A stretch of DNA of 64,000 nt from Pseudozobellia sp. WGM2 (GTDB lineage: Bacteria; Bacteroidota; Bacteroidia; Flavobacteriales; Flavobacteriaceae), in assembly GCF_017810075.1 (NCBI RefSeq), contig NZ_JADNYK010000001.1, positions 496,001 to 560,000 of the forward strand, in the 5' to 3' direction. The translations under genes and the position numbers were made by a program. Position 1 is the first letter of the stretch. Each line of letters begins with the position of its first letter. The notes below the pieces were generated by a model. It searched no databases, was not told the origin of the DNA, and saw nothing but the letters and a program-made list of their open reading frames with translations. Shown in pieces: positions 1-7,734 of the stretch.

Positions 1-864
1 GACCTTTATGTATGGAAAGACCTTATGGCCAGTGGAGCCATGGGAATAGGGTCCGCGATTTTAGGTCCGTTAATCAAGATTACGGTATTGATTGTGGTTT
101 TTGAGGTTACTTACGAATTTTTTAATCCTATGGTAGATGGGGTTAGAACCAACATAATGGGCTATGAATCTTTTGGTTATGCCTGGTACGTTTGGTTGCT
201 ATGTCAATTGGCCGATGACTTTACTTATTATTGGTTTCATAGGGCGAACCATGAAATACGTATTCTATGGGCTGCACACATTGTGCATCACTCTTCTGAT
301 AATTTTAATTTAGGAACAGCCGTTCGTAATGGGTGGTTCACCTTATTGTATAAGCCGTTCTTTTATATGTGGATGCCTGCAATCGGCTTTCCGGTCGAAA
401 TGGTGGTGGTCTGTTTAGCGATTGAATCTTTTTGGCAATTTCAACTACACTCCCTTTACGTTCCCAAAATGGGTTTTATAGAAAAAATATTCAACACCCA
501 CACGATGCATCAAGTGCATCATTCTCAAAATGTAGAATATCTAGATAAGAACCATGGGGGTTTCTTAAATATCTTCGATAAGATATTCGGTACTTGGAAA
601 GAGCTTGACGATGATGTAGAGGTTAAATTTGGAGTGATTCATGCTCCAGATTCTTACAATCCTATTGTCATACTTACACATGAGTTTAAAGACATTTGGG
701 CAGATGTGAAGAAGGTCGATAAATTTTCACACAAACTGATGTATATATTTGGCCCTCCAGGATGGAGTCACGATGGGAGTACGATGACAGTAAAACAACA
801 GCAACGTTTGTTCAAGAAGCAGAAGGCAAATAACCCTGAAGCGGTTTTTAGCAGGCCTAATTAA
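1..864 (+). CDS. Sterol desaturase / fatty acid hydroxylase family protein (5' end missing)
   Basis: The frame is open from the first base, so the true start lies left of the window and only the last 287 residues are visible. The family is membrane-bound di-iron hydroxylases acting on sterols, fatty acids or carotenoids. The histidine boxes are clear: HRANH (visible residues 80-84), HIVHH (93-97) and HTMHQVHH (167-174), with a further His near 150. Hydrophobic stretches around visible residues 20-35, 55-68 and 115-140 fit membrane helices. Family membership is secure; the substrate cannot be told. An in-frame ATG at base 25 exists but follows coding-like sequence. A bidirectional terminator separates it from the convergent terC-like gene. 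Confidence 0.88.
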   Translation, partial: DLYVWKDLMASGAMGIGSAILGPLIKITVLIVVFEVTYEFFNPMVDGVRTNIMGYESFGYAWYVWLLCQLADDFTYYWFHRANHEIRILWAAHIVHHSSDNFNLGTAVRNGWFTLLYKPFFYMWMPAIGFPVEMVVVCLAIESFWQFQLHSLYVPKMGFIEKIFNTHTMHQVHHSQNVEYLDKNHGGFLNIFDKIFGTWKELDDDVEVKFGVIHAPDSYNPIVILTHEFKDIWADVKKVDKFSHKLMYIFGPPGWSHDGSTMTVKQQQRLFKKQKANNPEAVFSRPN

Positions 865-878
865 ATTTTAAAACATGC

Positions 879-915
879 AAAAGAGCCTCGTATTGATTAA
901 ATACGAGGCTCTTTT
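879..915. terminator. Bidirectional intrinsic terminator
   Basis: Perfect 15-bp inverted repeat (879-893 with 901-915) around a 7-nt loop. The arms begin with AAAA and end with TTTT, so it has a U-run in both directions. It lies between two convergent genes and probably ends both transcripts. Confidence 0.9.
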
Positions 916-939
916 GTATATCAAAATAAATATTATAAG

Positions 940-1755
940 CTATTCTTTAACGACCTCCTTTATCTCTGAACGGGTATTCTTTTTCATTCTCAGGTCAAAG
1001 AATTCAACTAGTAGCGAGAAGGCAATCGAGAAGTAAAGGTATCCTTTTGGTATGGTTCCCACTTCATTGCCAAAAACGATAAGGTGTCCGATATGGGCTG
1101 CCTCTGCAATCAGCATAAATCCGATTAGAATTAAAAAGGACAATCCCAAAATTTGAATTGAAGGGTGTTTGTTGACGAACTCGCCCACAGGGTTAGCGAA
1201 AAGCATCATGATAATTACCGATATTACCACAGCTACAACCATCAATACCAAAGCATCATTAGGGTTTGGTGATATGCCGTTGGTCATTCCGATAGCTGTG
1301 AGTATAGAGTCAAAAGAGAACACTATATTAATAAGTGTAATTTGAATAATAGCCTTGGTAAGGGTAGTCGCTCGACCTTTTTTCACTTCTACTTCATCGT
1401 GACCTTTATGTTCAACTTTTTCATGAATTTCACGGGTACTTTTATAGAGTAGAAACAATCCGCCGGCAAAAAGTATAAGGGCTTGACCACTGACGCCACC
1501 AGAGATCCAACTGCTCTCGATTACCCAAAAAGGTTTCTTCATCGTGGTCAACAAAGTGATGCCGAAAAGCAGTACGATTCGCATTGCCATGGCCAATACC
1601 AAGCCAATGTTAGTTGCCTTTTTCCGTTGGCTGGGATCTAGCTTGCCGGCCGCTATTGAAATAAAGATAATGTTGTCTATGCCCAAGACTATTTCTAGAA
1701 AGGTTAGGGTGAGAAGAGCTATCCAAGCATCGGGGCTAGCAAAAATTTCAAACAT
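940..1755 (-). CDS. TerC family integral membrane protein
   Basis: A 271-residue polytopic membrane protein with about seven hydrophobic segments. The TerC-family signature acidic residues are present in membrane segments: LGIDNIIF (Asp27) in the first helix and FSFDSILTAIG (Asp149) after a charged cytoplasmic loop (about 105-130, rich in Lys, Glu and His). TerC relatives are linked to tellurite resistance in enterobacteria and to manganese efflux in Bacillus; which applies here cannot be told. No tellurite-resistance partner genes are nearby. The start gives the usual N-terminus running straight into helix 1. Confidence 0.87.
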   Translation of the reverse strand: MFEIFASPDAWIALLTLTFLEIVLGIDNIIFISIAAGKLDPSQRKKATNIGLVLAMAMRIVLLFGITLLTTMKKPFWVIESSWISGGVSGQALILFAGGLFLLYKSTREIHEKVEHKGHDEVEVKKGRATTLTKAIIQITLINIVFSFDSILTAIGMTNGISPNPNDALVLMVVAVVISVIIMMLFANPVGEFVNKHPSIQILGLSFLILIGFMLIAEAAHIGHLIVFGNEVGTIPKGYLYFSIAFSLLVEFFDLRMKKNTRSEIKEVVKE

Positions 1756-1765
1756 AACTATGTGG

Positions 1766-2143
1766 TTAATCGGTTTTTATTGCCTCGCCACGCAACTTTT
1801 GGCTTTGACCTACGGTGTTATACTCAAATGTATACGAATTATCTGTGGTGGACAATATTTTCATGTGAATGGATTTCATTTCAGCCTTGTTTTTTGGGTT
1901 AATTTTTTTGAGGATGTATTCACAATCGTTTATCCATCTTATCGATGACGAATCTGATTTTCCATCAAAAAAATCTATCTCTAGATTGCCTTCCCTAGTG
2001 AAGGTAGTAGTCTTTTCTTCACCATCGATGGTTGTGGTAAAAGAGAATTTACCATTTTTGAAAGGTTTGCAGTTCCTTTCGGGCTGGTAACATGATGTCA
2101 AGGTGCAGAGCACTGCCGATATTAAAAGGTGTTTTTTAGTCAT
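1766..2143 (-). CDS. Small predicted lipoprotein, conserved hypothetical
   Basis: 125 residues. The N-terminus is a lipoprotein signal: a basic MTKKH start, a hydrophobic stretch, and LTSC with the lipidated Cys at residue 18. The mature part is polar, beta-rich and contains the segment SSIRWINDCEYIL. From memory, flavobacterial homologues are sometimes labelled DNA topoisomerase IV; a lipoprotein signal in a 125-residue protein makes that label implausible. It lies 10 bp upstream of the TerC gene on the same strand, so the two may be co-transcribed. Function unknown. Confidence 0.72.
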   Translation of the reverse strand: MTKKHLLISAVLCTLTSCYQPERNCKPFKNGKFSFTTTIDGEEKTTTFTREGNLEIDFFDGKSDSSSIRWINDCEYILKKINPKNKAEMKSIHMKILSTTDNSYTFEYNTVGQSQKLRGEAIKTD

Positions 2144-2208
2144 TGGTGCAAAATAAATAAATAAGGGATAGATGTGGGAATGATTTGTAGGTTTTAAGAT
2201 TAAATGTT

Positions 2209-2613
2209 CTACTTGTCGTGATGTGAATAGGCCTTAAAACTGCCGTCTGAGTAAAAGATTACGATTTTATCGATGTTTTTGTTCAAATCATTTTCGAAAG
2301 AAGCAATATTATCTAATTCCTGTTTTGTTGATTTCAAATTTGCTGCTTGATTTGAATTGGGGGGATTAGGCGAATTGGTGTTATTATCCGATGGAAATGT
2401 TCCCTTGCCATTTAAAAGCCAGTAAAGATTTACTTCAGGAAATGCTTTTACCACTTTTAATACAAAATCTAAACTGGGCTTGTTTCTACCTGATAAAAGA
2501 TGCGAAATACTTGACCGTTGCACTTCGACTCGGTCCGCAAATCCAGAGGAAGTCATACCATAATATTTCAATAGCTGTTCAAGTCGCTCTATAAAATCGG
2601 ATGTGTTTACCAC
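2209..2613 (-). CDS. XRE-family helix-turn-helix transcriptional regulator
   Basis: 134 residues. An XRE/Cro-type HTH fills about residues 6-62: RLEQLLKYYGMTSSGFADRV, then VQRSSISHLLSGRNKPSLDFVLKV. A low-complexity Asn/Pro/Ser linker follows (about 75-95), then a short C-terminal tail. It is transcribed away from the M14 peptidase gene across a 279-bp AT-rich gap that carries a perfect palindrome and several TGTAAA/TTTACA motifs, so self-regulation and control of the peptidase gene are plausible but inferred. Confidence 0.85.
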   Translation of the reverse strand: MVNTSDFIERLEQLLKYYGMTSSGFADRVEVQRSSISHLLSGRNKPSLDFVLKVVKAFPEVNLYWLLNGKGTFPSDNNTNSPNPPNSNQAANLKSTKQELDNIASFENDLNKNIDKIVIFYSDGSFKAYSHHDK

Positions 2614-2819
2614 TGTAAAATAATATGTATGTATTTATGAAAAAAGACTAAATTCAAATTGATATATAGAATAAACAAATGCTAAATATTAAATGTAATA
2701 CTATAAATAGATGTATTTAAAATATTGATTTAAAATACTATAATGTTAAATATAAATCACCTGCTTATGTCATTCGTAAAATGTTTTCACAAATGTAATA
2801 ATGAGATAAGATAACGCAA

Positions 2820-2837
2820 ACATTTGTTTACAAATGT
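2820..2837. promoter_or_regulatory. Perfect palindrome, candidate operator of the XRE regulator
   Basis: ACATTTGT-TT-ACAAATGT is a perfect 18-bp inverted repeat. A related half-site, CACAAATGTAA, lies about 30 bp upstream, and TGTAAA occurs again near 2857 and 2882. The palindrome lies just upstream of the putative peptidase promoter and in the gap shared with the divergent XRE gene. Binding is inferred. Confidence 0.5.
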
Positions 2838-2855
2838 ATAAAAAAGAGGTTACGG

Positions 2856-2882
2856 TTGTAAAATATTAAGAAGTTACTTTTG
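2856..2882 (+). promoter_or_regulatory. Predicted housekeeping promoter of the M14 peptidase gene
   Basis: TTG (2856-2858) and TACTTTTG (2875-2882) are separated by 16 bp, close to the flavobacterial consensus TTG-N17-23-TAnnTTTG. The start codon at 2893 is only 10 nt beyond, giving a very short 5' leader. Confidence 0.55.
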
Positions 2883-2892
2883 TAAACTAAAG

Positions 2893-4029
2893 ATGAAAAA
2901 CATGAACCTTTCCTTTAAAGAGTACAGCTCTATTAAGAATACCGATTTACACGGCAGATATATTACCCATGATAAAATAGTACGTTCAATCAAGAAGCTG
3001 AACGATGATTTTAAAGTTGATAAAATTGGGAAGTCCGTTCAAAATCGTTCCATTGAAATGATAACATTTGGCTCTGGCCCAATCAAAGTTTTAATGTGGT
3101 CTCAAATGCACGGTAATGAATCAACAACAACTAAAGCTGTCTTTGACCTGATTAATTTGGTGGTCGAGAGACCTGAAATTTCCAGAAAATTTCTAGAAAA
3201 CTGTACTATTTCGATTATACCCATGCTCAACCCTGATGGGGCAGAAGTATATACAAGGGTTAATGCCAATGAAATAGATTTGAACAGAGATGCTCAAAAA
3301 AAAACCCAACCCGAAAGCTTAGTTTTAAGAAATGCCTTCAAAAGGGTCAAACCTGATTTTTGTTTTAATTTACATGATCAGCGTACCATATTTAATGTGG
3401 GGCAAACTTCAGAACCTGCAACAGTATCTTTTTTGGCTCCCGCCCATGACGAAGAACGTTCTATCTCGAATTCAAGAGCCACAAGTATGAAATTAATTGT
3501 AGCCATGAATGAGGTTTTGCAGAGAGTGATACCGAATAGAGTGGGTCGCTATGATGACAGTTTTAATGCCAATTGTGTTGGCGACACATTTCAAATGCTA
3601 GATGTACCTACAATTTTGTTCGAATCAGGACATAGCCCTAACGACTATCAAAGAGAAGAAACCAGACAGTATATTTTTTACGCTCTCTTAACCGCATTAT
3701 CTGTTATATCTGATAATAAAGTGGTTCAATACGAGGTGAACGATTATTTTGAAATACCTGAAAATCAAAAGTCGTTTGTTGATATTCTTGTTAAAAATCC
3801 ACAGGTAAATTGGCCTAAATTAGAAACCTATAGTGGTATAGGATTTTTGTTTAAAGAAGTTTTACAAGATGAAACAGTTCATTTTAAACCTATTTTATTC
3901 GAGTTTGAATTCGGACAAAAATACTATGCCCATCAAGTTTTTGATTGTGCTATTGAGAGTGATTTACAGAAACTTAAAGAGCAATTTTATTACTCTGAAT
4001 TGAATCCAATTTTTGATAGTTTATCTTAA
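2893..4029 (+). CDS. M14-family zinc carboxypeptidase-like protein
   Basis: 378 residues, no signal peptide, so probably cytoplasmic. The M14 zinc-site motifs are present in order: MHGNES (His73, Glu76), MLNPDGAE (112-118), DLNRD (129-133) and FNLHD (His161). A later FESG supplies a candidate catalytic Glu244. The first ~60 residues and the last ~100 are not recognised. Substrate unknown; the family includes carboxypeptidases, peptidoglycan amidases and deacylases. The gene has its own near-leaderless promoter and lies between a divergent XRE regulator and a downstream Lrp gene. Confidence 0.83.
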   Translation: MKNMNLSFKEYSSIKNTDLHGRYITHDKIVRSIKKLNDDFKVDKIGKSVQNRSIEMITFGSGPIKVLMWSQMHGNESTTTKAVFDLINLVVERPEISRKFLENCTISIIPMLNPDGAEVYTRVNANEIDLNRDAQKKTQPESLVLRNAFKRVKPDFCFNLHDQRTIFNVGQTSEPATVSFLAPAHDEERSISNSRATSMKLIVAMNEVLQRVIPNRVGRYDDSFNANCVGDTFQMLDVPTILFESGHSPNDYQREETRQYIFYALLTALSVISDNKVVQYEVNDYFEIPENQKSFVDILVKNPQVNWPKLETYSGIGFLFKEVLQDETVHFKPILFEFEFGQKYYAHQVFDCAIESDLQKLKEQFYYSELNPIFDSLS

Positions 4030-4070
4030 AAAAACGTTTTCGTTACGGTTTTGTTATAAAAAATGAAGTT

Positions 4071-4104
4071 TTGATGCGTTTTATTTTATAATTTTTTATT
4101 TTTG
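4071..4104 (+). promoter_or_regulatory. Predicted promoter of the Lrp/AsnC gene
   Basis: TTG (4071-4073), a 23-bp spacer, then TATTTTTG (4097-4104), matching the Bacteroidota pattern TTG-N17-23-TAnnTTTG. The start codon follows 17 nt later. The Lrp gene can therefore be transcribed independently of the peptidase gene. Confidence 0.55.
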
Positions 4105-4121
4105 CTGAAATTCTAACCATT

Positions 4122-4601
4122 ATGGGAAAAGTAAAATTAGACGAAATTGACCATCAGATTCTGGATATGTTGATAGACAATACCAGAACTCCCTTTACAG
4201 ACATTGCAAAAAAGCTATTGATTTCTGCGGGTACTGTGCATGTGAGGGTTAAAAAAATGGAAGAAGCCGGTATTATAAAGGGCTCTTCTTTGACTTTAGA
4301 TTATGTTAAACTCGGTTACGCATTTATCGCATATGTGGGTATCTTTTTGGAAAAAACCCACCAGACAAAATTCGTTTTGGAGCGCTTAGAGGAAATTCCA
4401 AACGTTACGGTTGCTCATATCACTACCGGAAAATTTAATATTTTCTGTAAAATCAGGGCAAAAGATACCAATCATGCTAAGAATATTATATTCAAGATAG
4501 ATGATATAGATGGTATTAGCAGAACTGAGACGATGATTTCGTTAGAGGAAAGCATAAATGATAAGAAACGTTTAATGCACATGATCTTTAACGAATTGTA
4601 A
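4122..4601 (+). CDS. Lrp/AsnC family transcriptional regulator
   Basis: 159 residues with the standard two-domain layout. The N-terminal winged HTH begins LDEIDHQILDMLIDNTRTPFTD and has its recognition helix near SAGTVHVRVKKMEEAG. The C-terminal AsnC/RAM ligand-binding domain covers about residues 65-150. Such proteins respond to amino acids; the effector is not evident. It sits downstream of the M14 peptidase gene, so a link to peptide or amino-acid use is possible. It ends at an intrinsic terminator. Confidence 0.92.
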   Translation: MGKVKLDEIDHQILDMLIDNTRTPFTDIAKKLLISAGTVHVRVKKMEEAGIIKGSSLTLDYVKLGYAFIAYVGIFLEKTHQTKFVLERLEEIPNVTVAHITTGKFNIFCKIRAKDTNHAKNIIFKIDDIDGISRTETMISLEESINDKKRLMHMIFNEL

Positions 4602-4627
4602 ATAGCAATAACGTTTTTAATTTATTC

Positions 4628-4660
4628 AATCCCGAGCATATCGCTTGGGATTTTTTTTTA
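4628..4660 (+). terminator. Intrinsic terminator after the Lrp gene
   Basis: AATCCCGAGC pairs with GCTTGGGATT (one G-U wobble) around a 5-nt loop, followed by a run of nine T. It also overlaps the upstream region of the DinB-like gene, so an apparent TTG start at 4645 lies inside the terminator and is not credible. Confidence 0.85.
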
Positions 4661-4677
4661 GCTTCGTGGGTATGAGA

Positions 4678-5187
4678 ATGTCCGAATTAAAATTTGATGC
4701 CCCGTATCCATTCTATAAAAACTATATCGATCTTTTGGATGACGTCGATTTGCTGGATATGCTAAAGCGTCAATTGAAAAATTTCCCCAATTTTATTGCG
4801 AGTATATCCGATGATAAGATGTCTTACAGATATGCTGAAGGTAAATGGTCTATAGCGGAAGTATTAGTACACATTATCGATTCAGAACGTGTATTCCAGT
4901 ACCGTGCTTTACGATTTTCCAGAGGAGATAAAACTTCATTGCCTGGTTTCGAGCAAGATGATTATGTACCCTACTCAAATGCCAATCTTCGTTCTAAAGA
5001 AAGCATAGTAGAAGAATACAAAGCGGTCAGAAATTCTACGATACAGCTCTTTGAAAACCTAGATGAAGAAGGGTTGAGGCTAAAGGGTATGGCAAGTAAT
5101 TTGGACTGGAGTGTTGGTGCTGTTGGTTTTGCGATATGTGGACATCAAAGACACCACAGAAATATACTTCGTGAACGTTATCTATGA
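4678..5187 (+). CDS. DinB-like (DinB_2 superfamily) protein
   Basis: About 169 residues from the chosen ATG (an ATG two codons upstream is equally possible). It has the DinB/YfiT four-helix layout with candidate metal ligands spread as in the family: one His in EVLVHIIDSE and a pair in the C-terminal GHQRHHRN motif. WSIAEVLVHI and FEQDDYVPYSN are typical of the group. Members are metal-dependent enzymes of mostly unknown substrate, some of them thiol-linked transferases. It overlaps the YihY gene by 4 bp (ATGA), so the two are probably translationally coupled. Confidence 0.82.
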   Translation: MSELKFDAPYPFYKNYIDLLDDVDLLDMLKRQLKNFPNFIASISDDKMSYRYAEGKWSIAEVLVHIIDSERVFQYRALRFSRGDKTSLPGFEQDDYVPYSNANLRSKESIVEEYKAVRNSTIQLFENLDEEGLRLKGMASNLDWSVGAVGFAICGHQRHHRNILRERYL

Positions 5188-6071
5188 TTTTAGAAAAGTT
5201 AAAGTTATTTTGGTCCTTATTGAAAAAAACCGGTCTTTCTTGGGTTGATAATGATCCATTCGGTAATAGCGCGATTGTAGCCTACTATGCTCTATTTTCT
5301 TTGCCTTCTCTATTAATGTTGGTTGCCTGGATCGCGGGTTCTATTTATGGTGTAGAGGCGGTAAGGGGTAAGATTGTTGATAAAATTGGTGGGCTGATCG
5401 GTGAAGGGGTGTCTGAGGCGATTGAAGGTATGATTGCCAATGCATCTCTAAACGAAGGTTCGACAATTACCGTAGTTATTGGTGTGGGTATGCTTCTTTT
5501 TGGTGCTACGGGTGTATTCGTGCGGTTAAAAAAGGCTATGAACGATATTTGGAATGTAGAATCAAAAAAAACGGTCTGGCTGCAGATGTTGCGCGATCGG
5601 GTTATTTCGTTCGGTATGGTTCTGGTTTTGGGTTTTTTGTTTCTTATCTCCCTAGTGTTATCGGTGGTTTTAAAAGCTTTGAGTACTTATATTAGTGCTT
5701 TTGCGCCAGATATTGCCGTTGTTATTGCTACATTCTTTAGTCTGTTACTTCCTTTTTGCGTGATAACTGGTCTTTTCGCTGCCTTGTTCAGATTATTGCC
5801 CGATATTCATATACGGTGGAAAACGACATTTTTGGGTGCGGCACTTACTACCGTTCTCTTCCTATTGGGGGAATATATGTTAGGGTATTATTTTTCTACC
5901 AGTGACCCCACTTCTGTGTATGGCGGAGCTTCTTCGGTAGTTTTGATACTACTTTGGGTTTACTATACCTGCTTAATTATGTTTTTCGGCTCGGAATTTA
6001 CTTTTCAATATGCCAACTATATTGAAGAGAAGGTAGAACCCAATGAAAATGCCCTGCCAAAAGGCAAGTGA
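5184..6071 (+). CDS. YihY/virulence factor BrkB family membrane protein
   Basis: 295 residues with about six hydrophobic helices. Family landmarks include DNDPFGNSAIVAYYALFSLPSLL near the N-terminus, LKKAMNDIWNV (about 116-126), and a C-terminal GASSVVLILLWVYYTCLIMFFGSEFTFQYA stretch. It is an inner-membrane protein of unknown role, once mislabelled ribonuclease BN. It overlaps the upstream DinB-like gene by 4 bp. Confidence 0.88.
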   Translation: MILEKLKLFWSLLKKTGLSWVDNDPFGNSAIVAYYALFSLPSLLMLVAWIAGSIYGVEAVRGKIVDKIGGLIGEGVSEAIEGMIANASLNEGSTITVVIGVGMLLFGATGVFVRLKKAMNDIWNVESKKTVWLQMLRDRVISFGMVLVLGFLFLISLVLSVVLKALSTYISAFAPDIAVVIATFFSLLLPFCVITGLFAALFRLLPDIHIRWKTTFLGAALTTVLFLLGEYMLGYYFSTSDPTSVYGGASSVVLILLWVYYTCLIMFFGSEFTFQYANYIEEKVEPNENALPKGK

Positions 6072-6082
6072 AAGAATTGTAA

Positions 6083-6412
6083 TTATTCTAAGTCTTCTTC
6101 AAACTCCATATCGGTCTCCATTTCCGTATCATAAGTTTGAGTCTCACTTTCTTCTAAGATTCCTTCTGGTTTTGATTTCAGTTCTTTTTCTATATTGTCG
6201 TCAAAATCGGAAATAAATTTCGCCAAACTTTTGCTGATTTTCACCAAGTAGATAGTATCATCGGTCTTAATTTCAACCGCTTCAACGGTATCACCCTTCA
6301 GATTTTTAAATATGATGATATCATCATCACCATACCCATCGGGATAGCTTTCAATTAATAAGGCGGCTAAAGCGTGGTCTAATTTCTTGTAATCAATTAA
6401 TTTTCGGAGCAT
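6083..6412 (-). CDS. Conserved hypothetical acidic small protein
   Basis: 109 residues, no signal peptide or membrane segment. The N-terminal two-thirds looks folded (LRKLIDYKKLDHALAALL, PDGYGDDDIIIF, AVEIKTDDTIYLVKIS); the last ~35 residues are strongly acidic and probably disordered. It is convergent with the YihY gene and lies downstream of aroB on the same strand, 128 bp apart. No function is proposed. Confidence 0.68.
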   Translation of the reverse strand: MLRKLIDYKKLDHALAALLIESYPDGYGDDDIIIFKNLKGDTVEAVEIKTDDTIYLVKISKSLAKFISDFDDNIEKELKSKPEGILEESETQTYDTEMETDMEFEEDLE

Positions 6413-6540
6413 GGCTAAATAAGTTTTGTTCGATAAAAATCGAGATAGATAAAAGGTTGTTTTTAATTCTAACCTAATCTATGCAATTTTACCTAGCTAT
6501 AAACCAAAGAGTTGTAAACCGTGAGTTTAAGTATATGAAG

Positions 6541-7605
6541 TTAGTCTTCGGCGTAGTATGCAAATGCTTCGAGAAATAAATTATCGGGAACAGTAATATC
6601 GATTGCGGGTTCGCCCAAGCTTTTAAGAAGCACAAAGTTGACATTGCCGTGAGAGTTTTTCTTGTCGAATTTTAAGAGTGACAGAATTGCTTTGATATCA
6701 TCTTTTGAAAATTCAACCTTTTTATATCTTTCTAAGAAGGTAGACTTTATATCGGTTAGTGTTTTGTCTGATAAGCCTGTCAACTCCTTTGATAAATATG
6801 CCTCTAGTATCATGCCGATAGCAATGGCTTCACCATGAAGCAAACTTTCTTTCGTTACATCTTCTAAAAAATAAGATTCTATGGCGTGACCGAGCGTATG
6901 GCCGTAATTAAGTATTTTTCTCAGGTTTTGTTCTGTAGGGTCTTCAAGAACCACCTTGTTCTTAATCATTACCGATTCATATATTAGTTCATCGATCAAT
7001 GAGAAATTAGAAACCTCTTTAAGATCGTTCCAGTACGTATCGCTCTGAATAAGGCCGTGCTTGAGCATTTCTGCAAAACCGCTCAGCAATTGGCGCTCTT
7101 CCAAGGTTTTCAAGAAATCAGAGACCACTAGCACCATCTCCGGTTGGTTGATAACACCTATTTGATTTTTTAGGGCTCCGAGATCTACCCCCGTTTTGCC
7201 TCCAACTGACGCATCGACCATCGAGAGTAGGGTGGTAGGTACGTTTATGAAAGCAATGCCCCTTTTAAAGGTTGAAGCAACAAACCCGCCTAAGTCGGTA
7301 ATTACCCCTCCTCCTAAATTTATAATTAGACTCTTGCGGTCACCATCCAATTCTGAAAGAACATTCCATACTTGAGTACACGTGTCAATATTTTTATTCT
7401 CTTCGCCCGATTCAAGTTCGATGATTTCAAAATTATAATCCCCTTGAATATAGGTCATAAATCCTGCAAGGCAGTGCTCATGGGTGTTTTCATCTACAAT
7501 GATGAATATTTTAGAGTATGATTTGTTTGACAAATGTTCGTTAAGCGCATCGTAAGCTCTTTGATTAAAATGTACGGCGTATGAAGAAGAAATAATTGAT
7601 TGCAT
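6541..7605 (-). CDS. aroB: 3-dehydroquinate synthase
   Basis: 354 residues, the normal length. It converts DAHP to 3-dehydroquinate in the shikimate pathway. The NAD-binding segment INLGGGVITDLGGFVAS (96-111) and the block VPTTLLSMVDASVGGKTGVD (122-141) are present. The zinc ligands are visible as Glu179 (GFAEMLKHG), the GHTLGH motif (235-240) and His257 (LLHGEA). No other aromatic-pathway gene is adjacent. It is divergent from the proline dehydrogenase gene. Confidence 0.96.
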   Translation of the reverse strand: MQSIISSSYAVHFNQRAYDALNEHLSNKSYSKIFIIVDENTHEHCLAGFMTYIQGDYNFEIIELESGEENKNIDTCTQVWNVLSELDGDRKSLIINLGGGVITDLGGFVASTFKRGIAFINVPTTLLSMVDASVGGKTGVDLGALKNQIGVINQPEMVLVVSDFLKTLEERQLLSGFAEMLKHGLIQSDTYWNDLKEVSNFSLIDELIYESVMIKNKVVLEDPTEQNLRKILNYGHTLGHAIESYFLEDVTKESLLHGEAIAIGMILEAYLSKELTGLSDKTLTDIKSTFLERYKKVEFSKDDIKAILSLLKFDKKNSHGNVNFVLLKSLGEPAIDITVPDNLFLEAFAYYAED

Positions 7606-7704
7606 TAGAACTCAAATTAGTACTGCCCGAGGGCTTAAATCTTTATAAAATGTTAAGTACAAAATAAAGGATATTTTTTGGGCTAAGAATAGATTTTGTG
7701 TCTT

Positions 7705-7712
7705 TATATTTG
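7705..7712 (+). promoter_or_regulatory. Predicted -7 element of the proline dehydrogenase gene
   Basis: TATATTTG matches TAnnTTTG 22 nt before the start codon. The nearest upstream TTG (7678-7680) is 24 bp away, slightly longer than usual, so the -33 part is uncertain. Confidence 0.45.
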
Positions 7713-7734
7713 CCCCCATTTTTAACTTGCTGTA

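Noticed and set aside
1544-1948. 134-codon plus-strand ORF
   Set aside because: It lies antisense to the TerC and lipoprotein genes, has no recognisable protein features, and both genes opposite are well supported.
1766-2143. Label DNA topoisomerase IV recalled for homologues of this lipoprotein
   Set aside because: A 125-residue lipoprotein has none of the ATPase or tyrosine motifs of a topoisomerase.
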